DNA of 64,000 nt, taken from Sphingomonas qomolangmaensis (GTDB lineage Bacteria > Pseudomonadota > Alphaproteobacteria > Sphingomonadales > Sphingomonadaceae). Positions 43,631 through 51,771 of this stretch are shown one piece after another. The stretch is from positions 2,727,501 through 2,791,500 of the forward strand of contig NZ_CP101740.1 of the NCBI RefSeq assembly GCF_024496245.1. Reading direction: 5' to 3'. Position 1 is the stretch's first letter. The number at the start of each line of letters is the position of its first letter. The position numbers and the translations under genes are program-made. The notes under the pieces are model-generated. The model did not search any database, was not told the DNA's origin, and saw only the letters and a program-made list of their open reading frames with translations.

Positions 43631-44866
43631 ATGGCCTCGCTCGCTAAAGCCCCCAAGAACCGCGCGGTCCGCGATGCGGTGCATCGTCACGAGCATCTGT
43701 CGAAGCAGGGGCTGCTCGAACGCGCCTTTTCCTTCGCGTTTCGCGGGCTGGTCTATGCGCAGATCTGGGAAGACCCCGAAGTCGATCTCGAGGCGCTGGC
43801 GATCACGCCCGATTGCCATGTCGTGACGATCGCCTCGGGCGGTTGCAACGTGCTGAGCTATCTGACCGCGAACCCCGCGGCGATCACCGCGGTCGACCTC
43901 AACACCGCGCACATCGCGCTCGGCAAATTGAAGCTCGCCGCGGCGCGGCATCTGCCCGATCACGCCGCCTTCCACCGTTTCTTCGGCGAGGCGAACCGCC
44001 CCGACAATATCGACGCCTATCGTAACTACGTCGCGCCGCATCTCGACGAGACCAGCCGGCGCTATTGGGAAGGGCGCGGGCTGATCGGCAAGCGCCGCAT
44101 CTCGGGTTTCTCGAAGGGCTTTTACAAGCGCGGGCTGCTCGGCGGCTTCATCGGCGCGGCACATCTGGTCGCCAAGCTCTATGGCATCGATCCGCGGATC
44201 ATCCTCCAGGCCAAGACGATCGAGGAGCAGCGCCAGATTTTCGAGACCAAGCTGGCGCCGGTGTTCGACAAGAAGTTCGTCCGCTGGCTCACCGACCAGC
44301 CCGCCTCGCTGTTCGGCCTCGGCATCCCCCCGGCGCAATATGTCGCGCTGGCGGGCGACGATCCCGAGGGGATTTCGGCGGTGCTCAAGCAGCGGCTCGA
44401 AAAGCTGGCCTGCGACTTCGCGCTCGCCGACAATTATTTCGCCTGGCAGGCGTTCGGGCGTGGCTATGGCGAGGGGCCGGCGGCGTCGCTGCCGCCCTAT
44501 CTCAAGCCCGCCAATTACCAGGCGGTGGTCGATCGCGTCGATCGCGTCGAGGTGCGCCACGCCAATATGTGCGACTATCTCGAATCGATGCCCGATGCGT
44601 CGCTCGATCGCTACATCCTGCTCGACGCGCAGGATTGGATGACCGACGAGGTGCTGACCCGGCTGTGGACCGGCATCACCCGCACCGCCCGCCCCGGCGC
44701 GCGCGTGCTGTTCCGCACCGCCGCCGCGCCGACGCTGCTGCCGGGCCGCGTGCCCGACGCGATCCTCGATCGCTGGGAGTATCGCGCCGAGGAATCGCTC
44801 GATTACACCCGCCGCGACCGGTCGGCGATTTATGGCGGCGTCCACCTGTACGTGTTCAAGGGATGA
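43631..44866 (+). CDS. btaA: BtaA-like SAM:diacylglycerol 3-amino-3-carboxypropyltransferase (DUF3419)
   Basis: Predicted first enzyme of betaine lipid (DGTS) synthesis: moves the aminocarboxypropyl group of SAM to diacylglycerol. It is 411 residues. VYAQIWEDPEVDLEAL (41-56) and the SAM site IASGGCNVLSYL with AVDLNTAHIALGKLKL (67-104) mark DUF3419/BtaA; the C-terminal half has LDAQDWM and RPGARVLFRTAA. AAGGA is 7 bp before the ATG. Overlaps the next methyltransferase by 4 bp, the expected btaAB pair. Confidence 0.87.
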   Translation: MASLAKAPKNRAVRDAVHRHEHLSKQGLLERAFSFAFRGLVYAQIWEDPEVDLEALAITPDCHVVTIASGGCNVLSYLTANPAAITAVDLNTAHIALGKLKLAAARHLPDHAAFHRFFGEANRPDNIDAYRNYVAPHLDETSRRYWEGRGLIGKRRISGFSKGFYKRGLLGGFIGAAHLVAKLYGIDPRIILQAKTIEEQRQIFETKLAPVFDKKFVRWLTDQPASLFGLGIPPAQYVALAGDDPEGISAVLKQRLEKLACDFALADNYFAWQAFGRGYGEGPAASLPPYLKPANYQAVVDRVDRVEVRHANMCDYLESMPDASLDRYILLDAQDWMTDEVLTRLWTGITRTARPGARVLFRTAAAPTLLPGRVPDAILDRWEYRAEESLDYTRRDRSAIYGGVHLYVFKG

Positions 44867-45516
44867 GCGAGACGCAGGGCCATGCCGGGCGGATGGATTC
44901 GATCTATGCCACTCAGCGGCATTTCTATGACCTGACGCGCAAATATTATCTGCTCGGACGCGATCGGCTGATCCGCCACCTTTCGCCGCCGCCGCAGGGG
45001 ACGGTACTCGAGGTCGGCTGCGGCACCGGGCGCAATCTGATCGTCGCGGCGCGCCGCTGGCCGCAGGCGCATTGCTATGGCTTCGACATTTCGCAGGCGA
45101 TGCTCGAAACCGCGCGCGCCAATGTCGCCAAGGCGGGCCTCGCGCACCGGATCACGCTGGCGCAGGGCGACGCCACCGATTTCGCCCCCGCCGCGCTGTT
45201 CGGCGTGCCCGCGTTCGACCGCGTGTTCATGAGCTACACGCTGTCGATGATCCCCGATTGGCAGGGCGCGATCGCCGCCGCCGCCGCCGCGCTCGCGCCG
45301 GGCGGGCAATTGCACATCGTCGATTTCGGCCAGCAAGAGCGGCTGCCGCGCCCGTTCCGCACCGGGCTGTTCGCCTGGCTGCGCAAGTTCGACGTGACCC
45401 CGCGCGGCGACCTCGCGCGCTTCGTCGAGGTCGCGGCGCAAGCCGCGGGCGGTAGCGCGCGCTTCACCCCGCTCTATCGCGGCTATGCCTGGGCGGCCGA
45501 GGTCCGGCGGCCTTAG
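44863..45516 (+). CDS. btaB: BtaB-like SAM-dependent N-methyltransferase
   Basis: Expected to trimethylate the head group made by BtaA, giving the betaine lipid DGTS. A 217-residue class I methyltransferase with motif I VLEVGCGTGRN (48-58), FDISQAMLETARAN, and FMSYTLSMIPDW. It overlaps btaA by ATGA, so both are co-translated. The methyltransferase class is clear; the BtaB role rests on the neighbour. Confidence 0.85.
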   Translation: MSETQGHAGRMDSIYATQRHFYDLTRKYYLLGRDRLIRHLSPPPQGTVLEVGCGTGRNLIVAARRWPQAHCYGFDISQAMLETARANVAKAGLAHRITLAQGDATDFAPAALFGVPAFDRVFMSYTLSMIPDWQGAIAAAAAALAPGGQLHIVDFGQQERLPRPFRTGLFAWLRKFDVTPRGDLARFVEVAAQAAGGSARFTPLYRGYAWAAEVRRP

Positions 45517-45518
45517 AG

Positions 45519-47351
45519 TCAGGCGGCCCTGATCGCGCCGAGTTCGAGCCGCGCCAGCCGATCGTCGAGCCCGCGCACCTGCTCCAGCAGCGTCGTATCG
45601 CGAACCTCGGCGCGATAGGCGCGGCGCAGCGCCGCCGCGACCGGCGCGCGCAGATCGTCGAGCGCGGCGCGGACGTCCTTGGCCAGCCCCGCGCCTTCGG
45701 GGCGGCCGCCGATCAGCAACAGCCCGATCGGCAGCTCGCCATCGGTCAGCTCGATCCGCAGCGCGAACAAAGCGTCGCCGGGCGCGATCGCGTTGACGTC
45801 GCCATCGTCGCCGACGCGATGCCCCACCCACGCATCGATCTGCGCCTCGGTCACGCCGCGGCTCGCCACCGGCTCGAACCCGTCGCCCTGCCACAACAGC
45901 ATCGCGACATGCGCCGCGCCGACTTCCTCGGCGACGACCGCGATCACCCGCCGGCCGATATCGGCTGGGGTGTCGCTGTCCTGCCAGCGGCGCAGTTCGT
46001 CGGGCAGCGCGCGCAGCGCCAGCACCGGCGCGCTGAACCGCCGGTCGATCCACTCGGAGACGCGGCGCTGCGCCGGGCCGAGCACGCTCGCGGCGATCAC
46101 CGCGCTCGCGCCCGCCGCCAGCGCCTTGTTCTCGCCGCCCAGCAGCGCCGCGGTCACGTCGTTGGTCAGGATCGTCGAGGCGGTCCAGATTCCCCCCAGC
46201 GCGACGGTGACCGCGCCCGCGCCCGCCGACTTGCCGATCGCGGCATCGGCGTCCCACAGGCTGATCCGCAGGATCGAGATCGTCGGCCCGATCGCCAGCG
46301 CGACGAACGCCAGCACCAGCAGGCTCTGGCTGATCAGGAAGGCGCCGAACTCCCACGACGCCGGCAGCGTGTTGAACTCGAGCGCGATCGTGGCGAAGGT
46401 GGCGAGCAGCAGCAGGACCACCGCGCCGGTGAAGCCGAACGCCGCCCATTTGAGCTGCTGGCGCTCGATCCCGCGCGGCGCGCGGCGGAAGCGGCGATAG
46501 GGCACGACCGCGAGCGCGAAGACGATCAGCAGCGAGATCAGCACCGACAGTTCGGCGCCGAGCGGCTCGAGCAGCAGCACCAGCGTCAGCGGCGCGGCGG
46601 CATAGGCGATCCACGCCCCCCAGCGCGACTGCAGCTCGCCATCGGGAAAGGCGGGGATCACCACCATCATCAGCCCGAGGAAGATCATCGCCAGCGCAAA
46701 GTCGGGGTCGGGTAGCCCCAGCGCGCGCCACACCTCCGACCCCGAAATCAGCGCGGTCGCGGTGAGGAACGCCAGCGACAGCAGCAGCGCCACCGTCTCG
46801 TCGCGCCGCCGCCGGAACAACAGCACCGCGCAGACGGTCATCGCGATCACCGCGACCAGCCCGATCGCGGTTTCGAGCAGGAACAGCACGAAGGGCGATT
46901 CGCTGCCCACCGCGCGCCGCTGCACCGCGGCACCGCGTTCGAGCGCGATCGTCATCGGTGCCACGACATCGTCGTCGACCGTCAGCCGCACCGTGCCCGC
47001 CGGGCCATCGAGCGCGCGCGCGACGCTTCGCGCATCGGCGCCCGCCATCGACTTGCCCTCGATCGCGACGATGATCGCGGGCCAGGTCGGGCCCGCGCGC
47101 CGCGCTTCGGGGGTCATCGCGCTGACCTCTACGCCCGCGTCTTCCTGCGTGAAGCTCAGCCCCGCCCGCGAAAACGCCGGCGCGACGTCACGCGCATTGA
47201 CCCAGCCGAGCCAGCTGCCACCCAACATCGCGGTCAGCGCGACGCCGAGCCAGGCCCACCACAGGATCGATACGAGCGGACGAAAGCGGCGCGATACGCG
47301 CGGCAGCCGACTTGGCCGGCGTGCACGCCCCGATGCTCCGACATCTTCCAC
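45519..47351 (-). CDS. PDZ-like/multi-pass membrane/GAF-like protein without kinase domain
   Basis: A 610-residue protein. After a first membrane segment (about 27-50) comes a periplasmic PDZ-like region (75-140: TWPAIIVAIEGKSMAGADARSVARAL). About eight further hydrophobic segments follow to residue 410. A cytoplasmic GAF-like part (about 440-575: LRRWQDSDTPADIGRRVIAVVAEEVGAAHVAMLLW) and a final coiled coil complete it. The order resembles ComP-type sensor kinases, but no H-box or ATPase domain is present. The start is GTG. It may act as a sensor for a separate partner; function unknown. Confidence 0.65.
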   Translation of the reverse strand: MEDVGASGRARRPSRLPRVSRRFRPLVSILWWAWLGVALTAMLGGSWLGWVNARDVAPAFSRAGLSFTQEDAGVEVSAMTPEARRAGPTWPAIIVAIEGKSMAGADARSVARALDGPAGTVRLTVDDDVVAPMTIALERGAAVQRRAVGSESPFVLFLLETAIGLVAVIAMTVCAVLLFRRRRDETVALLLSLAFLTATALISGSEVWRALGLPDPDFALAMIFLGLMMVVIPAFPDGELQSRWGAWIAYAAAPLTLVLLLEPLGAELSVLISLLIVFALAVVPYRRFRRAPRGIERQQLKWAAFGFTGAVVLLLLATFATIALEFNTLPASWEFGAFLISQSLLVLAFVALAIGPTISILRISLWDADAAIGKSAGAGAVTVALGGIWTASTILTNDVTAALLGGENKALAAGASAVIAASVLGPAQRRVSEWIDRRFSAPVLALRALPDELRRWQDSDTPADIGRRVIAVVAEEVGAAHVAMLLWQGDGFEPVASRGVTEAQIDAWVGHRVGDDGDVNAIAPGDALFALRIELTDGELPIGLLLIGGRPEGAGLAKDVRAALDDLRAPVAAALRRAYRAEVRDTTLLEQVRGLDDRLARLELGAIRAA

Positions 47352-47429
47352 GGCCTTGCCCCCGCAACCACCAGTTGCGCAGGATTAACAGTGCGATAAC
47401 CGGCTGCCAAGTGGCCGCCGGCCGAGCGC

Positions 47430-48668
47430 TCAGGCGGCGAGGCGCAGTTCGAGCCGGCCCCAGATTTCGCACAAGGCCGCGGTCAGGTCGCGCATCATCG
47501 CTTCGTCGTGTGCGGGGCCGGGGGTGAAGCGCAGCCGCTCGGTGCCGCGCGGGACGGTGGGGTAATTGATCGGCTGGACGTACACGCCGTATTCGGCGAG
47601 CAGGATGTCGCTGATCTTCTTGGCCTTCACCGGATCGCCCACCATCAACGGCACGATATGCGTGGTCGAATCCATCACCGGCAGCCCGGCCGCATCGAAC
47701 ATCGCCTTGAGCCGCGCGGCGGCGGCCTGCTGGCCGTCGCGTTCCTCGCACGATCCCTTGAGGTGCCGAACGCTCGCGAGCGCGCCCGCCACCAGCACCG
47801 GCGACAGGCTGGTCGTGAAGATGAACCCCGGCGCATAGCTGCGGATCACGTCGACGATCGTGCGATCGGTGGCGATATAGCCGCCCATGACGCCGAACGC
47901 CTTGCCGAGCGTTCCCTCGACGATCGTCAGCCGGTTCGCGCACTCGTCGCGCTCCGAAATGCCGCCGCCGCGCGTCCCGTACATGCCGACCGCATGGACC
48001 TCGTCGAGATAGGTCAGCGCGTTATACTTGTCGGCCAGGTCGCAGATCGCATGGATCGGCGCGATGTCGCCATCCATCGAATAGACGCTCTCGAACGCGA
48101 TCAGCTTGGGGACGCCCTCGTCCTCGGCGGCGAGCAATTCTTCGAGGTGCTGCAGGTCGTTGTGGCGGAAGACGCGCTTTTCGCAGCCCGAATTGCGGAT
48201 GCCCGCGATCATCGATGCGTGGTTGAGCTCGTCCGAAAAGATGATGCAGCCGGGCAGCAGCTTGGCGATCGTCGACAGCGTCGCCTCGTTCGAGACATAG
48301 CCGCTGGTGAACAGCAACGCGGCTTCCTTGCCGTGCAGGTCGGCCAGCTCATGCTCGAGATCGATGTGATAGTGCGTGTTGCCACCGATGTTGCGGGTGC
48401 CGCCCGAACCGGCGCCGACATCGTGCAGCGCCTCTTCCATTGCCGCGATCACCTTGGGGTGCTGTCCCATCGCGAGATAGTCGTTCGAGCACCAGACGGT
48501 GATCGGCTTGGGGCCGTTGTGGCCGGCGAAGCAGCGCGCGTTGGGGAACGCGCCCTTGTTGCGCAGGATGTCGATGAAGACGCGATAGCGCCCTTCGGCA
48601 TGCAGGCGATCGATCGCCTGTGCGAACACGCGCGAATAATCGATCGCGGGCTTGGCCTCTCGTATCAT
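47430..48668 (-). CDS. hemA: 5-aminolevulinate synthase (ALAS)
   Basis: Condenses glycine and succinyl-CoA to 5-aminolevulinate, the start of haem synthesis in alphaproteobacteria. It is 412 residues, with PLP lysine K256 ([15 protein letters not shown]), [31 protein letters not shown] and [11 protein letters not shown]. It contains no N-terminal haem regulatory motif. Its neighbours are unrelated in pathway. Confidence 0.95.
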   Translation of the reverse strand: MIREAKPAIDYSRVFAQAIDRLHAEGRYRVFIDILRNKGAFPNARCFAGHNGPKPITVWCSNDYLAMGQHPKVIAAMEEALHDVGAGSGGTRNIGGNTHYHIDLEHELADLHGKEAALLFTSGYVSNEATLSTIAKLLPGCIIFSDELNHASMIAGIRNSGCEKRVFRHNDLQHLEELLAAEDEGVPKLIAFESVYSMDGDIAPIHAICDLADKYNALTYLDEVHAVGMYGTRGGGISERDECANRLTIVEGTLGKAFGVMGGYIATDRTIVDVIRSYAPGFIFTTSLSPVLVAGALASVRHLKGSCEERDGQQAAAARLKAMFDAAGLPVMDSTTHIVPLMVGDPVKAKKISDILLAEYGVYVQPINYPTVPRGTERLRFTPGPAHDEAMMRDLTAALCEIWGRLELRLAA

Positions 48669-48891
48669 GTGCCGCTACCTAGCGACTGATCGCACCGATT
48701 TCCAGTCGAAAGCCCGCTACCGGCCAAGGCCCAGGCGATGTCCCAACCCCGCAGCCTGCGGGCACTGCTCTACATCAAGTTTCGCACTCGATCATCGTGA
48801 TAGAGAATATCCATCGCGCCGCGCACCCGACTCGGGGGGCCGGCGCGCAGCAGCGGCATTCGTCCTGCCAGCCTTCGAGGAGCTTCTTGCG

Positions 48892-49065
48892 ATGACCAGC
48901 CGAAGCGACACCGCCTACTTCGCCCGCCGCGAAACCGAAGAGCGTGCGCGCGCCATGGCCTGCAGCGATGTCGCCGCGCGCCGGGTGCATCTCGAAATGG
49001 CGGAGCGCTATCGCGAATGTATCCAGTCGGCGATGGTCGCCCCTGCCGAGACGATCTGCGCCTAA
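48892..49065 (+). CDS. Small cytoplasmic protein, unknown function
   Basis: A 57-residue, mostly helical, charged protein (SDTAYFARRETEERARAMAC and RRVHLEMAERYREC). GAGGAG lies 8-9 bp before the ATG, supporting real translation. It overlaps the convergent murI gene by 4 bp. Its repeated E-R-A pattern resembles short sphingomonad proteins of unknown role. Confidence 0.62.
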   Translation: MTSRSDTAYFARRETEERARAMACSDVAARRVHLEMAERYRECIQSAMVAPAETICA

Positions 49066-49862
49066 AGCGATTCGATCCGCTCCAGCCCGCGCGCCAGCAG
49101 CGCGGGGGCGAGCGCCGCGGTATCGGAATCGATCCGCGTGAACACCGCGACCCCCGGCACCGGCGACTGGGGCCAGGCCTGCCCCTGCGTCAGATACGCC
49201 ACCCGCCGCGCAATCCCCTCGCCGCCATCGACAAAGCGCACCGGCCCCGGCGCGACCGCGCCCAGCCGATCGGCGACCAGCGGGAAATGCGTGCAGGCGT
49301 TGACGATCACGTCGATCCGCTCGCCCCCCGTTTGGTCGTACAGCCCCGCCAGCACCGCGCGATACGCCGAATCGGGCTGGCGCATCCCGCGTAATTCGGC
49401 CTCGGCCAGCGCCACCAGCTCGGCCGAGCCGTGGCGGATCACCGTGCAATCGGCGGCGAAGCGCGTTGCCAGATCGTCGACATAGGGCTGGCGCACCGTC
49501 GCCTGCGTTCCCAGCACCCCGATGCAGCGCGTGACGCTCAGCGCCGCGGCGGGCCGGATCGCGGGCACCGTGCCCACCACGGGCAGGTCGAGCGCGGCGC
49601 GCACCGCCGCCAGCGCGATCGTCGATGCAGTGTTGCACGCGATCACGATCAGCCGCGGGCGATAGCGCTCGGCCAGCCTTCCCAGCAACGCGGGCACCCG
49701 CGCCGCGATCTCGGCCTCGCTGCGGGTGCCATAGGGATAGCCCGCCGAATCGGCGACATAGACATAGGATGCCTGCGGCAGCAGCGCGCGCGTCGGCGCG
49801 AGCACCGAAAGCCCGCCGACCCCCGAATCGAAGAACAGGATCGGGCGCGTGTCGGTCATCAT
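49062..49862 (-). CDS. murI: Glutamate racemase
   Basis: Makes D-glutamate for peptidoglycan. It is 266 residues. The two catalytic cysteines are C76 (VIACNTAS) and C190 (VNACTHFP); the FFDSGVGGLSVL start and YPYGTRSEAEI are also conserved. Convergent with the 57-residue gene, divergent from plsY. Confidence 0.95.
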   Translation of the reverse strand: MMTDTRPILFFDSGVGGLSVLAPTRALLPQASYVYVADSAGYPYGTRSEAEIAARVPALLGRLAERYRPRLIVIACNTASTIALAAVRAALDLPVVGTVPAIRPAAALSVTRCIGVLGTQATVRQPYVDDLATRFAADCTVIRHGSAELVALAEAELRGMRQPDSAYRAVLAGLYDQTGGERIDVIVNACTHFPLVADRLGAVAPGPVRFVDGGEGIARRVAYLTQGQAWPQSPVPGVAVFTRIDSDTAALAPALLARGLERIESL

Positions 49863-49976
49863 CAGCGCGCTTAGGCGCGTGCCCCGCGCTTGCCAACGTG
49901 GCGCGGCGGCTTATCCGAAATCATTGCGGAACGGTGATAACCCGCCTAATCTTGCCGCATCGACAAGGGGTGAGGC

Positions 49977-50585
49977 GTGCAAACCGAAATATTGTGGGTC
50001 GCGCCGGCCGCTGCGTTGGTGATCGGCTATCTGCTTGGCAGTATCCCTTTCGGTGTGCTGCTGACGCGGCTCGGCGGCGCGGGCGATTTGCGGACGATCG
50101 GGTCGGGCAATATCGGCGCCACCAACGTGCTGCGCACCGGGCGCAAGGGGCTCGCCGCGGCGACGCTGCTGCTCGATGCGCTCAAGGGCGCGGTGGCGAT
50201 CCTGCTGGTCGAGGCGTTTGCGCCGGGCAACGAAATGCTCGCCGCGGCGGGCGCCTTCATCGGTCATTGCTATCCGGTCTGGCTCGGCTTTCGCGGCGGC
50301 AAGGGCGTCGCGACGCTGATGGGGATCGTGCTGGTGCTCCACTGGCCGTCGGCGCTGATCTACGCGATCGTGTGGCTCGGGCTGCTCGCCTTGCTGCGGA
50401 TATCGTCGGTGGCGGGGATCGCCGCGGCGTTCAGCGCGCCGGTGGGGGCCGCGGCGATGGGGCGGTTCGATCTGGTGATGCTGTTCCTGGCGCTCGCGCT
50501 GATCGTGCTGTGGAAGCACCGCGCCAATATCGAACGGCTGATCGCGGGGACCGAGCCGCGGATCGGCGCGAGCAAGCATGGCTGA
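49977..50585 (+). CDS. plsY: Glycerol-3-phosphate acyltransferase (acyl-phosphate type)
   Basis: Adds the first acyl chain to glycerol-3-phosphate, using acyl phosphate. A 202-residue membrane protein with motifs GSIPFG (21-26), GSGNIGATNVLRTG (42-55) and GHCYPVWLGFRGGKGVAT near 98. GTG start after GGGTGAGG. The end overlaps dprA by 8 bp. Confidence 0.95.
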   Translation: MQTEILWVAPAAALVIGYLLGSIPFGVLLTRLGGAGDLRTIGSGNIGATNVLRTGRKGLAAATLLLDALKGAVAILLVEAFAPGNEMLAAAGAFIGHCYPVWLGFRGGKGVATLMGIVLVLHWPSALIYAIVWLGLLALLRISSVAGIAAAFSAPVGAAAMGRFDLVMLFLALALIVLWKHRANIERLIAGTEPRIGASKHG

Positions 50586-51675
50586 CTCCGCCGGACCGGG
50601 TGCCGAGCGCTTCGCGCATCTGCGCCTGATCCGCTCGCCGCGCATCGGTCCGGTCAGCTTCGCGCAGCTGCTCGCGCGCTTCGGCAGCGCCAGCGCCGCG
50701 CTCGACGCGCTGCCGATGCTGGCCGAGCGCGGTGGCGGGGCGCCGCGGATCGCCGACGAACGCGCGGTGCGCGACGAGATCGCGCGCGTCGAGCGGCTAG
50801 GCGCACGCTATTGCCTGATCGGCGATGCCGATTACCCCGCGCTGCTCGCGGCGACCGAGACCGCGCCGCCCGCGCTGATCGTCCGCGGCGACCTGGCGCT
50901 GCTCGCGCGCAACTGCATCGCGATGGTCGGCGCACGCAACGCCTCGGCGGCGGCGTGCCGCTTCGCGCGCCAGCTCGCGCACGCGCTGGGCGAGGCGGGG
51001 GTGACCGTCATTTCGGGGCTCGCGCGCGGGATCGACACCGCGGCGCATCACGGCGCAATCGAAAGCGGCACGGTCGGAGTGATCGCCAGCGGCATCGACA
51101 TCGCCTTTCCGCCCGAAAATGCCGAGCTCCAGGCGCGGGTGGGCAGTCAAGGCCTGCTGATCGCCGAACAACCGCCGGGCACCGAGCCGCTCGCGCGCTT
51201 CTTCCCCTCGCGCAACCGGATCATCGCGGGGTGCGCGATCGGCACCGTGGTGGTCGAGGCGGCACCACGATCGGGCTCGCTGATCACCGCGCGGCTCGCG
51301 GCCGAGGCGGGGCGCGAGGTGATGGCGGTGCCCGGCAGCCCTCTCGATCCTCGCGCGCAGGGGTGCAACCTGCTGATCCGCGAGGGCGCAACGCTGGTCC
51401 AGTCGGCCGACGACATCCTCGAGGCGGTCCGCCCGATCGACCCGCGCGTGCTGCGTTCGCCCGGCAAGGGGTGGCAGGGGCCGCCGCCCGCCGACGCGAG
51501 CGATGCCGAACGCCGCACGATCACCGCGCTGCTCGGGCCGGTGCCGGTGGCGGTCGACGAGCTCATCCGCCAATCGGGCGGGGCGCCCGCGGTGGTGCAG
51601 ACCGTGCTGCTCGAACTCGAACTGGCGGGCCGGCTCGAGCGCCACGCCGGCGGCCGGGTGAGCCTGATGGCCTGA
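50578..51675 (+). CDS. dprA: DNA processing protein DprA
   Basis: Binds incoming single-stranded DNA and loads RecA in natural transformation; in Rhodobacter it is also needed by cells receiving GTA DNA. It is 365 residues: a SAM-like N-terminal part, a Rossmann core with CIAMVGARNAS, GLARGIDTAAHHGA and FPSRNRIIAG/GSLITARLAAEAGREVMAVPGSP, and a C-terminal winged helix (about 300-360). Translationally coupled to plsY. Confidence 0.94.
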   Translation: MADSAGPGAERFAHLRLIRSPRIGPVSFAQLLARFGSASAALDALPMLAERGGGAPRIADERAVRDEIARVERLGARYCLIGDADYPALLAATETAPPALIVRGDLALLARNCIAMVGARNASAAACRFARQLAHALGEAGVTVISGLARGIDTAAHHGAIESGTVGVIASGIDIAFPPENAELQARVGSQGLLIAEQPPGTEPLARFFPSRNRIIAGCAIGTVVVEAAPRSGSLITARLAAEAGREVMAVPGSPLDPRAQGCNLLIREGATLVQSADDILEAVRPIDPRVLRSPGKGWQGPPPADASDAERRTITALLGPVPVAVDELIRQSGGAPAVVQTVLLELELAGRLERHAGGRVSLMA

Positions 51676-51771
51676 GCCGTCGCCGGCGGCAGGGCAGTTC
51701 GCGGCTTGACGGCGGCGTGTGCGCCTCTCCATCCTCGCGCGTGTACGCGAAACAAGGCCAGACAAGACCCT

